The translations under genes and the position numbers were made by a program. Below, one piece after another: positions 8,720-16,667 of a stretch of 52,213 bases of DNA. A model generated the notes under the pieces. The model was not told the DNA's origin, did no database searches, and saw only the letters and a list, made by a program, of their open reading frames with translations. This DNA is from Paracoccus sediminilitoris (lineage in GTDB: Bacteria; Pseudomonadota; Alphaproteobacteria; Rhodobacterales; Rhodobacteraceae): NCBI RefSeq assembly GCF_003259195.1, contig NZ_QJPK01000024.1, positions 1 to 52,213 of the forward strand, written 5' to 3'. Positions within the stretch are counted from its first letter, which is position 1. Every line of letters starts with the position of its first letter.

Positions 8720-8786
8720 TTGACAGAATCTGGATATGTGGCAACCTCGGCCTTACAACGGCAAACTTTTGAAAGGAGGTGGTCCA
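8720..8786 (+). promoter_or_regulatory. Promoter -35 and extended Shine-Dalgarno of a mini-gene
   Basis: TTGACA at 8720-8725 is a perfect -35 hexamer lying just after the yhhQ stop; no good -10 is visible 16-18 bases on. GAAAGGAGGTGGTCC at 8771-8785 can pair with the whole 3' end of 16S rRNA (complement of GGATCACCTCCTTTC) with a single G-U pair, far beyond a normal ribosome site. A GTG start follows GGAGG after seven bases. Confidence 0.5.
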
Positions 8787-8843
8787 GTGTCTAGAGTGAT
8801 ATTGGAGAGAGGTGTCGGAACAGTCTGGGGGGCCGTGGCCTGA
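8787..8843 (+). CDS. Tiny ORF with very strong ribosome site, possible frameshift
   Basis: A GTG start seven bases after an almost perfect anti-anti-Shine-Dalgarno gives 18 residues, VSRVILERGVGTVWGAVA, then TGA. Inside the G6 run at 8827-8832 the reading could shift by -1 and continue as RGLRAVLKVVNPDWDRTGFHP to a TAA at 8897-8899, giving a peptide of about 37 residues. The second frame has no ATG, GTG or TTG start of its own. I do not recognise either product. It may be a real small gene, a gene broken by an indel in the G-run, a programmed-frameshift gene, or a leader peptide for the hairpins that follow. Confidence 0.4.
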   Translation: MSRVILERGVGTVWGAVA

Positions 8844-8874
8844 GGGCAGTCCTGAAGGTCGTAAACCCTGATTG

Positions 8875-8985
8875 GGACCGGACGGGTTTCCATCCCTAAC
8901 CGGACCATCTCCGTGGAACTCGCGGGCCGCCGTATCTGGGCGGTCCGTTTCCAGTTCGGCCAACCGGGCTTTTTCCCGGCTGGTC
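8875..8985 (+). other. Three consecutive RNA hairpins
   Basis: Hairpin 1: GG, CCGG and GGG at 8875-8886 pair with CCC, CCGG and CC at 8894-8906, with one mismatch and a small internal loop. Hairpin 2: 8924-8931 with 8939-8946, eight pairs including one G-U. Hairpin 3: 8958-8968 with 8975-8985, ten pairs and one A-C mismatch around a CTTTTT loop. The bidirectional terminator follows directly. Together with the strong ribosome site upstream this looks like one short transcript of about 280 bases. Confidence 0.5.
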
Positions 8986-8991
8986 GCACAG

Positions 8992-9023
8992 AAAAAAGGG
9001 CGGTCCGATCGGACCGCCCTTTT
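8992..9023. terminator. Bidirectional intrinsic terminator
   Basis: A perfect 22-base palindrome at 8998-9019 (GGGCGGTCC, GATC, GGACCGCCC) is flanked by A6 (8992-8997) and T4 (9020-9023). It can end both the mini-gene transcript on the plus strand and lctP on the minus strand, whose stop lies six bases away. Confidence 0.88.
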
Positions 9024-9028
9024 CCGTT

Positions 9029-10774
9029 CTATCTGCCGCGGCTGGCGCGCATGGCACCCACGACGATCGCGGCCCAGGCCACGGCTGCCGCCCACCACAG
9101 GCCGCCCCCGATCAGCGCCATGCCGATCAGCCCGGCCTGTACCACGTAATAGGCCATGGTGATCAGCGTCTTGCGGATCAGGTCCCCCTCGCGGTCGGTC
9201 AGACCCACGGTGGCGGATGCGGCCACGACGTTATGCACGCAGATCATGTTGCCCGCCGCACCGCCGACCGCCTGCAGCACCACGACGACCGTGACGCCCG
9301 CCAGGTCCAGCCCGATGCCTTGCGCGGTCGAGAACTGGAACAGCGAGAACATCATGTTCGACACCGTGTTCGACCCGGCGATGAAGGCGCCCAATGCGCC
9401 GACAATCGGGGCAAAGATCGGCCATGACGCCCCGGTCGCCGCAGCCATCCCTTCGGCCAGGGTGATGGGCATGGATGCCATCCCCTCGGATCCCGAATTG
9501 ATGAAGACCTGCACCATCGGCACTGCCAGCAGCAGCGCCGGGGCGGCCGCCAGCATCGTCTTGCCGGAAATGGCCCAGGCCCGACCGTAATCGCGCCCAC
9601 GCATCCGGAACAGCGCGACCGAGATCAGCGAGGCGACGATCATCACGCTGCCCGGCGCATAGAGAAACTGCGCCGACGCGTTGATCCCCGATCCGAACAG
9701 GTCGCGAAAGGCGATAGTCGTGGACGGCCCCGTCAGCCATGCCTTCAAGGGCGCAATGGTGCGGGTCAGGACCAGCAGCACCGCGACGATGACATAGGGC
9801 ATCCAGGCCGTCAGCAGGGATATCGGCCGCCCTTCGGGGCCCAGATCGGCCTCCTCGGGGTGGACGCTGCCCTGCCAGCCATCCTCCCACTGGTCGCGGG
9901 GCGGGAACTGGAAGCTGTCCGAGGGCATGAACCAGCCCGCCCGCGCCGCCGGCACCACGATCAGCAGCCCGATCAACCCGCCCAGCAGCGACGGGAATTC
10001 CGGCCCCAGGACGCGCGCCACCAGCAGATAGGGCAGCGTGAAGGCCAACCCGGCGAAGATCGCGAACTTCCAGGCACGGAACCCTTCGGCAAAGCTGCGG
10101 CTGGCCCCGAAGAACCGAGTCAGCATCCCCACCATCAGCAGCGGGATCAGCACGCCGATCAGCGCATGGACCAACGCCACTTGGGAAGCCACGACCGGCA
10201 CGTATTCCGCCACGGTCATCGGCGCGATGGCCGTGTCCACCGCCGCGCTGTTCGACAGGCCGGTGTTGATGCCCACCAGCATGGGCGTGCCCACCGCGCC
10301 GAAGGATACCGGCGTCGACTGGATGATCAGCGTGACCATGACAGCCGCCATGGCCGGAAAGCCGATCGCCAGCAGCAGCGGTGCCGCCACCGCGGCCGGC
10401 GTCCCGAACCCCGAGGCCCCCTCGATCATCGAGCCGAACATCCAGGCGATGATGATCGCCTGGATGCGGCGGTCGGGCGAAATGTCGGTGAAGCCGCGCC
10501 GGATGGTGCGGATCGCCCCCGATTCCTGCACCGTGTACAAAAGCAGGATCGCCCCGAACACGATGTAAAGCAGCGTCACCGCCGTCACCAACCCGTTGAC
10601 CGTGGCCCCCGCGATTCGCGCGATGGGCGCACCCCACAGCACCAGCGCCAAGGCGACGGTGACCAGATAGGCCGCCAGCATGGCCAGCTTGGCCGACCGC
10701 CGCATGACGACCAGCAACACGAAAACAATCGCGACGGGCAACGCCGCCGCGATGAAGTATATTCCCTGTGACAC
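9029..10774 (-). CDS. lctP: L-lactate/glycolate permease (LctP family)
   Basis: A 581-residue inner-membrane carrier of the LctP family (TC 2.A.14), which takes up L-lactate, D-lactate or glycolate with protons. The protein has 12 or more hydrophobic segments, with the family-typical [22 protein letters not shown] near residue 130 and [40 protein letters not shown] close to the end. The start is GTG 10774, eight bases after GAGGAGG; upstream codons in frame look non-coding. No lactate or glycolate dehydrogenase gene is adjacent, so the substrate cannot be fixed from context. Confidence 0.9.
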   Translation of the reverse strand: MSQGIYFIAAALPVAIVFVLLVVMRRSAKLAMLAAYLVTVALALVLWGAPIARIAGATVNGLVTAVTLLYIVFGAILLLYTVQESGAIRTIRRGFTDISPDRRIQAIIIAWMFGSMIEGASGFGTPAAVAAPLLLAIGFPAMAAVMVTLIIQSTPVSFGAVGTPMLVGINTGLSNSAAVDTAIAPMTVAEYVPVVASQVALVHALIGVLIPLLMVGMLTRFFGASRSFAEGFRAWKFAIFAGLAFTLPYLLVARVLGPEFPSLLGGLIGLLIVVPAARAGWFMPSDSFQFPPRDQWEDGWQGSVHPEEADLGPEGRPISLLTAWMPYVIVAVLLVLTRTIAPLKAWLTGPSTTIAFRDLFGSGINASAQFLYAPGSVMIVASLISVALFRMRGRDYGRAWAISGKTMLAAAPALLLAVPMVQVFINSGSEGMASMPITLAEGMAAATGASWPIFAPIVGALGAFIAGSNTVSNMMFSLFQFSTAQGIGLDLAGVTVVVVLQAVGGAAGNMICVHNVVAASATVGLTDREGDLIRKTLITMAYYVVQAGLIGMALIGGGLWWAAAVAWAAIVVGAMRASRGR

Positions 10775-10831
10775 CTCGTCTCCTCCTCGATCTGTCCGGA
10801 TCAGTCGAGGCGCCCCCTTCAACCAAAGCAA

Positions 10832-10860
10832 GAAAAAACCGGCCCGAAAAACGGGCCGGT
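10832..10860 (-). terminator. Intrinsic terminator of phaA
   Basis: ACCGGCCCG (10838-10846) pairs perfectly with CGGGCCGGT (10852-10860) around five A residues. On the minus strand the stem is followed by a T6 run (complement of 10832-10837), which fits termination of the thiolase gene before the lctP start. Confidence 0.85.
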
Positions 10861-10900
10861 CGCAGGACGTGTCAATTCCGTCTCGTGCTTAGGTCTGAGG

Positions 10901-12082
10901 TCAGTCCCGCCGGATGGCGATGGCGATGCCCTGACCGCCGCCGATGCACATGGTGATCAGGCCCGTTCGCCCGCCCGTCCGCTCCAGCTCGTGGATCGCC
11001 TTGACCATCAGGATGGCGCCGGTCGCACCGACCGGGTGACCCAGTGCGATGGCGCCACCATTGGGGTTCACGCGTGCCGGGTCCAGACCCAGGCCCTTGT
11101 TCACGGCCAGGGCCTGGGCGGCGAAGGCTTCGTTCGATTCGATCACGTCGAAATCCGACGCCTTCAGCCCGGTCCGGGCCATCAGCGCCTCGACCGCGGG
11201 GATCGGGCCGATGCCCATCACCTCGGGGCGCACGCCGGCCACGGCATATCCCAGGATCCGCGCGCGCGGCGTCAGACCCGCGCGTTCGGCGGCATCCGCC
11301 CGCGCCAGCACCAGCGCCGCCGCACCATCGTTGATGCCGCTGGCATTGCCTGCGGTCACGCTGCCGCCTTTCTGGAAGACGGGTTTCAGGCCCGCCAGCT
11401 TTTCGGGGCTGGTCTCCTTGGGATGTTCGTCGGTGTCGAAGGCGACCATGCCCTTGCGAGTCTTGACCTCGATCGGGACGATCTGGTCCTTGAAATGGCC
11501 CGCTGCGATGGCCGCCGCCGCGCGGCGCTGCGATTCCATCGCGAATTCGTCCTGCTTTTCGCGGGTGATGTCATGTTCGGCGGCGACATTTTCCGCCGTG
11601 ACGCCCATGTGGCCGGTGCCCATCGGGCAGGTCAGCGCGCCGGTCATCATGTCCAACATCATCTGATCGCCCATCTTGGCGCCGAACCGGGCCGAGGGGA
11701 TGACATAGGGCGACCGGCTCATGCTCTCGGCGCCGCCGGCGATGGCGAAATCGGCGTCGCCCAGCATCAGCGCCTGCGCGGCCGACACGATGGCCTGCGC
11801 GCCCGATCCGCACAGGCGGTTCACGTTCATCGCGGGGGTGGTATGGGGGATGCCCGCCTCCAGCATGGCGACGCGGGACAAATACATGTCGCGCGGTTCG
11901 GTGTTGATGACATGGCCGAAGACCACCTGCCCGATCTGGTCGGGCGCGACGCCAGCACGCTCCAGCGCGGCGCGGGTGACGGTGGCGGCCAGCTGGATCG
12001 GCGGAATGGCGGCAAGGCTGCCCCCGAAGGTGCCGATGGCGGTGCGGGCGCCGGAAAGGATGACGATATCGTTTGCGGACAT
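10901..12082 (-). CDS. phaA: Acetyl-CoA C-acetyltransferase (thiolase)
   Basis: A 393-residue biosynthetic-type thiolase that condenses two acetyl-CoA to acetoacetyl-CoA, feeding polyhydroxybutyrate or ketone-body metabolism, or runs in reverse. The acyl-enzyme Cys91 sits in [10 protein letters not shown]; the catalytic pair His349 (GHPVGATGA) and Cys379 (MCIGGGQG) are intact. The ATG at 12082 has AGGAGG six bases upstream. No phaB or phaC lies nearby, so the symbol rests on the family; atoB or a general thiolase role is equally possible. A strong terminator follows. Confidence 0.88.
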   Translation of the reverse strand: MSANDIVILSGARTAIGTFGGSLAAIPPIQLAATVTRAALERAGVAPDQIGQVVFGHVINTEPRDMYLSRVAMLEAGIPHTTPAMNVNRLCGSGAQAIVSAAQALMLGDADFAIAGGAESMSRSPYVIPSARFGAKMGDQMMLDMMTGALTCPMGTGHMGVTAENVAAEHDITREKQDEFAMESQRRAAAAIAAGHFKDQIVPIEVKTRKGMVAFDTDEHPKETSPEKLAGLKPVFQKGGSVTAGNASGINDGAAALVLARADAAERAGLTPRARILGYAVAGVRPEVMGIGPIPAVEALMARTGLKASDFDVIESNEAFAAQALAVNKGLGLDPARVNPNGGAIALGHPVGATGAILMVKAIHELERTGGRTGLITMCIGGGQGIAIAIRRD

Positions 12083-12185
12083 GGCGGGCCTCCTCTTGGT
12101 TCGGGGGCAGAATAGGCGCGACGCGCGTCCCGGCAAGCATGCGGCGATGTTCCGTCGCGGAACGCGGCTTTTCGCAGCCTGCAAA

Positions 12186-12228
12186 TTGCAGGCGGCCCGC
12201 CAAGGCGCTATGCTGTGCGGGAATAACG
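12186..12228 (+). promoter_or_regulatory. Promoter with Mo-box-like inverted repeat
   Basis: TTGCAG (12186-12191) and TATGCT (12209-12214) are 17 bases apart, a plausible sigma-70 promoter. Overlapping the -10 is CGCTAT (12206-12211), eleven bases, then ATAACG (12223-12228). These are the outer half-sites of the ModE-binding Mo-box (CGCTATATA...TATATAACG), with an internal gap one base short of the classical one. The gene downstream encodes a ModE N-domain-like regulator, so self-repression is a reasonable inference. Only the outer hexamers match. Confidence 0.45.
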
Positions 12229-12243
12229 AACATGAGGCGACGC

Positions 12244-12612
12244 ATGACACAGACCGGCCCCCGGCTGCGCATCAAGCTGCGGCTTGAATACGATTCGCCG
12301 CTGATCCTGGGCCCGGGCAAGGCCGAACTGCTGTCGCGCATCGCACGCCTCGGCTCGATCTCGGCCGCCGCGCGCGAGATGGGCATGAGCTACAAGCGCG
12401 CCTGGACCCTGGTCGAGGAGATGAACATCGCCTTCGCCCAGCCCGTCATCGACAGCGCCCGCGGCGGCCCCAAGGGCGGCGGCGCGACGGTGACCGAAAC
12501 CGGGCAGAAGGTGCTGCAGCATTACCGCGCGCTGGAAACCCTGCTGCTGGATGCGGGGGCCACGGATCTGAACGCCCTGAACGATCTGCTGCGCCCCGAG
12601 GGCAGCAGCTAG
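12244..12612 (+). CDS. ModE N-terminal-like winged-helix regulator
   Basis: A 122-residue protein matching the DNA-binding half of Mod[49 protein letters not shown] spans the LysR-like winged helix, followed by [25 protein letters not shown]. The molybdate-binding Mop domains of full ModE are missing, so it cannot sense molybdate by that domain. ATG 12244 is preceded by GAGG. Similar short proteins regulate molybdate uptake or molybdoenzymes in other bacteria; here the target is unknown, though the molybdoenzyme gene msrP is 11 kb away. A Mo-box-like repeat overlaps its own promoter. Confidence 0.82.
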   Translation: MTQTGPRLRIKLRLEYDSPLILGPGKAELLSRIARLGSISAAAREMGMSYKRAWTLVEEMNIAFAQPVIDSARGGPKGGGATVTETGQKVLQHYRALETLLLDAGATDLNALNDLLRPEGSS

Positions 12613-12709
12613 GCCGGGTCCCGCCCATCCACCGGCTTTGTGATTTCAACGCGGCGGTTTTTTCCGTATGATCATGAAAAAACGAACAAGAGAGCAGGAC
12701 GAGGGCAGG

Positions 12710-13291
12710 ATGAACACGCTTTTGAAGCTGGCCATTGTGGGGCTGGTCGCCTCGTGCGGTGGCGGCAACTACAGCGCGCCGCGCCAGTTGAACAACGCTT
12801 GCGCCATCGCGGCAGAGCGTCCGGCCTATCTGCGCGCCATGAAAAAGACCGAACGCCGCTGGGGTGTTCCGGTCCATGTGCAGATGGCCACGATGTACCA
12901 GGAATCGAAATTCATCGGCGATGCCCGCACCCCGCATCAATACGCCCTGGGCGTCATTCCGATCGGTCGGCAAAGCAGCGCCTTCGGCTATTCCCAGGCG
13001 CTTGACGCCACGTGGGAGGAATACCAGCGCAAGACCGGCAACCGGCGCGCCAAGCGCGACAACATCCGCGATGCCACCGACTTCATGGGCTGGTACATGG
13101 ATGGCAGCCAGAACGCCCTGGGCCTGTCCAAACGTGACGCGACATCGCAATACCTGGCCTATCACGAAGGCCGCAGCGGCTTTGCCCGTGGCAGCCACCG
13201 CAGCAAGGGCTGGCTGATGCGCGTCGCCGCCCAGGTCGGCCAAAGGTCCGAGATGTATCGCCAGCAGCTGATCGCCTGCCGAAAGGCGTGA
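12710..13291 (+). CDS. Transglycosylase SLT-domain lipoprotein
   Basis: A 193-residue predicted lipoprotein. From ATG 12710 the sequence MNTLLKLAIVGLVASCGGG gives a signal with a lipobox-like VASC, so Cys16 would be lipidated. The mature part resembles the SLT lytic-transglycosylase fold: RWGVPVHVQMATMYQESKF (about residues 48-66) carries the expected catalytic Glu, and FGYSQALDATWEEYQRKTG follows. It should cleave glycan strands in the periplasm. A longer frame from 12668 is polar and lacks a ribosome site. GAGGGCAGG precedes the chosen start. Confidence 0.82.
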   Translation: MNTLLKLAIVGLVASCGGGNYSAPRQLNNACAIAAERPAYLRAMKKTERRWGVPVHVQMATMYQESKFIGDARTPHQYALGVIPIGRQSSAFGYSQALDATWEEYQRKTGNRRAKRDNIRDATDFMGWYMDGSQNALGLSKRDATSQYLAYHEGRSGFARGSHRSKGWLMRVAAQVGQRSEMYRQQLIACRKA

Positions 13292-13353
13292 TCTTCGCCG
13301 CTTGACGCGACCGCCGCATCAAGGCCTTCTGTTGGAAAAACAGGGGGACAGTC

Positions 13354-13941
13354 ATGTACAATGTCATCGGTACCGCGAAAAGCCGCGCCTTCCGCGTGTT
13401 GTGGATGCTCGAGGAACTGGGCCAGCCCTATTCCCACATCCCCGCCAATCCGCGCAGCGACGGCGTCGCCCAGTTCAACCCGGCGGGCAAGGTGCCGGTG
13501 CTGATCGACGACGGCACGCCCATCACCGATTCCACCGCGATCCTGACCTATCTGGCCGACCGCCACGGCCAGCTGACCCACCCCGCAGGCACGCTGGATC
13601 GCGCGCGCCAGGACAGCCTGACCCAGTTCCTGCTGGACGAATTCGACGCAGCCCTGTGGCTGGCCGCCCGCCACAGCTTCATCCTGCCCGAGGAAATGCG
13701 CCTCAGCGCCATCAAGAACACCCTGCGTTGGGAATTCGAGGCCAGCCAGAAGACCTTGGTGAATCGGATGGGCGAAGGCCCCTTCCTGATGGGCGACAAG
13801 ATGACAGTGCCCGACATCATCCTGACCCATTGCCTGTCCTGGGCCCTGGGCGCGCGCTTCCCCATCGTGGAACATGACCTGACCGTCTATCTGGACCGCA
13901 TGCGCGAACGCCCCGCTCATCAACGCGCCTCGGCGCTCTAG
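13354..13941 (+). CDS. Glutathione S-transferase family protein
   Basis: A 195-residue GST-fold protein. The N-terminal thioredoxin-like domain is clear: KSRAFRVLWMLEELGQPY near residues 9-26, NPAGKVPVLIDDG near 47, and the glutathione-binding ITDSTAILTYLADRHG near 57. The helical C-domain follows, with MGDKMTVPDIILTHCLSWA as the N-capping region. The substrate is unknown. The stop TAG shares the tetranucleotide CTAG (13938-13941) with the stop of the convergent flavoprotein gene. Confidence 0.87.
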   Translation: MYNVIGTAKSRAFRVLWMLEELGQPYSHIPANPRSDGVAQFNPAGKVPVLIDDGTPITDSTAILTYLADRHGQLTHPAGTLDRARQDSLTQFLLDEFDAALWLAARHSFILPEEMRLSAIKNTLRWEFEASQKTLVNRMGEGPFLMGDKMTVPDIILTHCLSWALGARFPIVEHDLTVYLDRMRERPAHQRASAL

Positions 13942-15131
13942 GCCCCGGTAAGGGCGCGCGCGGCAGCCATCCCCGCGCGGCGCCCGCTGTCCAGACAGGC
14001 CGTCAGCAGATAGCCACCCGTCGGCGCCTCCCAATCCAGCATTTCTCCGGCGACGAAGACTCCGGGCAGGGCACGCAGCTGCAGGGTATCATCCACCGCC
14101 TCCCGCATGATCCCACCGGCGCTGGAAATGGCACGTTCCAACCCCATCGGACCGTCGTGACGCAACGGCAGCGCCTTGGCCCGCACGGCCCATCCGGCCG
14201 CATCTGCCGGCAGGGGTTGCCCCCATTCCAGCAACAGCGCCACCTTCACCGGATCGCCCAGGATCCGGCGCAGCCAGTTCCCCAGCGACAGCTTGCCACG
14301 CGGCCGGGCAAACCGTGCCGCAAGGGCTGCCGCGTCCAGGTCGGGGGCCAGATCAACCCGCCCCTCGGCCCCGTCGCGCAGCGACGAGGCCACCTCATAG
14401 ACGCCGCCACCTTCGATGCCATGCCGGGTGATGACCCATTCACCGCGACTGACTGCACCCCCCGCATGGATCGCCACGCCCTTGACCGCCGACCCTGTGA
14501 CCCGCGCCATGGCATCGGTCCAGCCGACATGAAACCCCATATTCGCGGGCCGGAACGGCGCAATCGGCACGCCTGCGCCCGCCAGCATAGGCACCCAGGC
14601 GCCATCCGACCCAAGCCGAGGCCAACTGGCCCCGCCAAGCGCCAGAACCGCAGCATCAGCATTCACCGTCAGATGGCCGTCCGGCGTCGCAAACCCGAAA
14701 CCGCCCTCCAGATCGACCCACCGCCAGCGCGTCCGCAATTCGACCCCGCCAGCCCGCAGTCGGACCATCCAGGCCCGCAGCAGCGGAGACGCCTTCATCC
14801 CCACCGGAAACACCCGCCCCGAGGACCCGGTGAACATCGGCACGCCCAACCCCTCGGCCCAGGCCATCACTTGGGCGGGACCAAAGGCTTCTCCTTTGTC
14901 CAAATACCCCGGGGTCCGGGGCAGCGCCCCGGCGACCTTGCCCCAGAAGGCCGCGTCCGGCTCGGATTTCGTCAGGTTCAGGCCGGATTTTCCCGCCATC
15001 AGGAACTTGCGGGCGGGCGTCGGCATGGCCTCGGTCACGACGACACGCCGCCCCTGCCCCATCAGCGTCTCGGCGGCCATCAATCCAGCAGGACCTGCGC
15101 CAATGATCAGCGCATCGACCCGTTCGGTCAC
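13938..15131 (-). CDS. FAD-dependent oxidoreductase, HI0933/BaiN-like (TIGR03862 type)
   Basis: A 397-residue flavoprotein starting at GTG 15131, which overlaps the holA stop as GTGA. The N-terminal Rossmann motif is ALIIGAGPAGLMAAE (about residues 7-21); GKSGLNLTKSEP at 48-59 and GSSGRVFPVGMKASPLLRAW are family signatures. The C-terminus has VFVAGEMLDWEAPTGGYLLTACLDSGRRAG, the second FAD contact. Function is unknown in most bacteria. Residues 66-82 (LPRTPGYLDKGEAFG region) are encoded by a palindromic repeat element also seen elsewhere in this window, an in-frame insertion or replacement. Confidence 0.9.
   Translation of the reverse strand: MTERVDALIIGAGPAGLMAAETLMGQGRRVVVTEAMPTPARKFLMAGKSGLNLTKSEPDAAFWGKVAGALPRTPGYLDKGEAFGPAQVMAWAEGLGVPMFTGSSGRVFPVGMKASPLLRAWMVRLRAGGVELRTRWRWVDLEGGFGFATPDGHLTVNADAAVLALGGASWPRLGSDGAWVPMLAGAGVPIAPFRPANMGFHVGWTDAMARVTGSAVKGVAIHAGGAVSRGEWVITRHGIEGGGVYEVASSLRDGAEGRVDLAPDLDAAALAARFARPRGKLSLGNWLRRILGDPVKVALLLEWGQPLPADAAGWAVRAKALPLRHDGPMGLERAISSAGGIMREAVDDTLQLRALPGVFVAGEMLDWEAPTGGYLLTACLDSGRRAGMAAARALTGA
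14887..14940. repeat. Palindromic repeat, copy A, inside a coding sequence
   Basis: Plus-strand GGCTTCTCCTTTGTCCAAAT followed by ACCCCGGGGTCCGGGGC, GCGCCCCGG and CTTGC aligns over about 50 bases with copy B at 31664-31724. Its GC-rich half can fold (GGGGC with GCCCC). The element is read in frame on the minus strand as part of the flavoprotein gene. Copy C at 21800-21823 matches the TTTGTCCAAATACCCC half in the opposite orientation. Confidence 0.7.
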
Positions 15132-16156
15132 CGCCGACCCCGTGGCTTCATCGCCAGCCGCAACAGGGCGCGTTCAACCAGGGGCATCTGCGGCGCGCGG
15201 CTGGCGCTGCGCAGCGTCATGTCGGCCTGCAGCAGGGTCGAGACCGCCTCCTCCAGCGGCCCCATCCCCCAGCTTTGCGCCTGCCGCGCCATCCGGTCGC
15301 GCCGCGGGCCAAAGATCGGCGGACGCGCCCGCGCCAAGGCCACCCCCGGCCCCGCAGGGTCCGCCGCCGCCAGATGCAGCGCGCGAAAGTGGCGCAGGGC
15401 CGCGATGCACAGTGCCACCGGCGAAATCCCCTGCCCCTCGATGCGCCGCATCAGCGGGCCGAAATCACCCTCGCGGCGTTCGGCAACGACATGGATCAGC
15501 TCGTCCAACTCGGCCTCGATGGTCGCGGGGGCCAGCATGGCGATCTCGTCGGGGGTCAGCGGCGCGGGGTCCTGGTATTTGTACAGCCCGATCTTTTCGA
15601 TCGTCTGGCGCAGATCGCCGGGGTCCAGCGCACGGGCCAGCAGCATCATTTCCTTCATGGCATCGCGCGGCACCTCGTACAGGCCGACATCGGCCAGCCA
15701 GCGCGTCACCTCCTCGGGGCCCGGCGGATCGTCATAGATCGGCGCGGTCACAGCCTGTCCATGCGTCTCGAACAGCTTGCGCAGCGCCGAGGATTTCGAC
15801 AGTCCACCCGCCGCCACCACGATCACCGCATCGCCCTGACGCCAATCGGTCAGGGCCGCGCGGATCGCATCGGCGGCGGAATCGGGTGTGTCATCCAGCA
15901 GAACTACCCGGGGACCGGGAAAGAAGCCCACTTCGCGCACCGCATCAATCAGCTGGGCGGGGTCCTTTTTCAGGCCCGCCCCCGGCATCCGGGTCAGGCG
16001 CATCTCCTCGTCGGCCTTTTCGCCGACCAGCGCCTGCACGGCCTCGGCCCGCTTCATCGCCACCCGCATCGGGTCCTGGCCATAGATCAGCAGCCCCGGC
16101 CGCGACGGATCGGGGCGCGACAGATAGCGCGAGATCTCGCCGCCTTTCAGCAGCAT
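15128..16156 (-). CDS. holA: DNA polymerase III subunit delta
   Basis: A 342-residue clamp-loader subunit that opens the beta clamp. The AAA+-like N-domain is recognisable from LLIYGQDPMRVAMKRAEAVQALVG (about residues 22-45), LRKLFETHGQAVTAPIYDDPPGPEEVTRWL in the middle, and LGDLRQTIEKIGLY-type text (DPGDLRQTIEKIGLYKYQD). The C-terminal helical collar domain closes with ALLRLAMKPRGRR. ATG 16156 has GAGGG upstream and starts seven bases after the lptE stop; a longer frame into lptE is not supported. It ends in a GTGA overlap with the flavoprotein gene. Confidence 0.93.
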   Translation of the reverse strand: MLLKGGEISRYLSRPDPSRPGLLIYGQDPMRVAMKRAEAVQALVGEKADEEMRLTRMPGAGLKKDPAQLIDAVREVGFFPGPRVVLLDDTPDSAADAIRAALTDWRQGDAVIVVAAGGLSKSSALRKLFETHGQAVTAPIYDDPPGPEEVTRWLADVGLYEVPRDAMKEMMLLARALDPGDLRQTIEKIGLYKYQDPAPLTPDEIAMLAPATIEAELDELIHVVAERREGDFGPLMRRIEGQGISPVALCIAALRHFRALHLAAADPAGPGVALARARPPIFGPRRDRMARQAQSWGMGPLEEAVSTLLQADMTLRSASRAPQMPLVERALLRLAMKPRGRR

Positions 16157-16163
16157 GGCACCC

Positions 16164-16667
16164 TCATTCCGGCAATTTCGACGCCGCCGCCAGCAGGCGC
16201 GTGACAACCTGGTCGGCCAGCATCAGCGCCAGCCGTTCCCGCGCCCCGCCTTCGGCCGCCAGGGTCGAGACCGTCGTCCCCGTCGTCGAATAGGAGGTAA
16301 AGCTGCTGACCCGCCCCTGGGTGATGACCTGCCCGCCCGGACCGGTCAGCGTAAAATCGGCGGTGCCGTTCAGCGAGTAGCGGGTCGTCACCTCGTCGGG
16401 GGTGATGGCTTGGGCCGCGACGGTGGCGCTGATGCGGTAATCCAGATCATAGACCGCCGCGTCATCCGGTCCGATCCGTTCGGCCAGCCGTTGGTTGAAG
16501 ACAAAGTCCAGAGGCGTGTCCGGATCGCGCGGGCGCACCTTGCCGAACAGCTTCGTCCCGCCGCCCCCCGGTCCATAGACCGGGGTCAGCCCGCAGCCCG
16601 CCAGGACCAGGGCCGCACCCAGGCCCAGCAGGACCGCGCGGCGAGACAGGCGGTCAGGCAACGACAT
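16164..16667 (-). CDS. lptE: LPS-assembly lipoprotein LptE
   Basis: A 167-residue lipoprotein that plugs the LptD barrel and helps place LPS in the outer membrane. The signal [24 protein letters not shown] has a clean LAGC lipobox with Cys25; CGxxPxYG after the cysteine is typical of alphaproteobacterial LptE. The mature part has alternating strand pattern ([33 protein letters not shown]) and a final helix [18 protein letters not shown]. Its start lies 14 bases inside the leuS 3' end, and holA follows, the usual order in this group. Confidence 0.93.
   Translation of the reverse strand: MSLPDRLSRRAVLLGLGAALVLAGCGLTPVYGPGGGGTKLFGKVRPRDPDTPLDFVFNQRLAERIGPDDAAVYDLDYRISATVAAQAITPDEVTTRYSLNGTADFTLTGPGGQVITQGRVSSFTSYSTTGTTVSTLAAEGGARERLALMLADQVVTRLLAAASKLPE

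Noticed and set aside
8771..8785. A fragment of 16S rRNA on the minus strand
   Set aside because: Only about 15 bases match the 16S 3' end; no further rRNA sequence is present on either side, so it is a ribosome-site match.
8637..9098. Minus- and plus-strand frames of 70-150 codons across the mini-gene locus
   Set aside because: They run through the hairpins and terminator, lack ribosome sites and give no recognisable protein.
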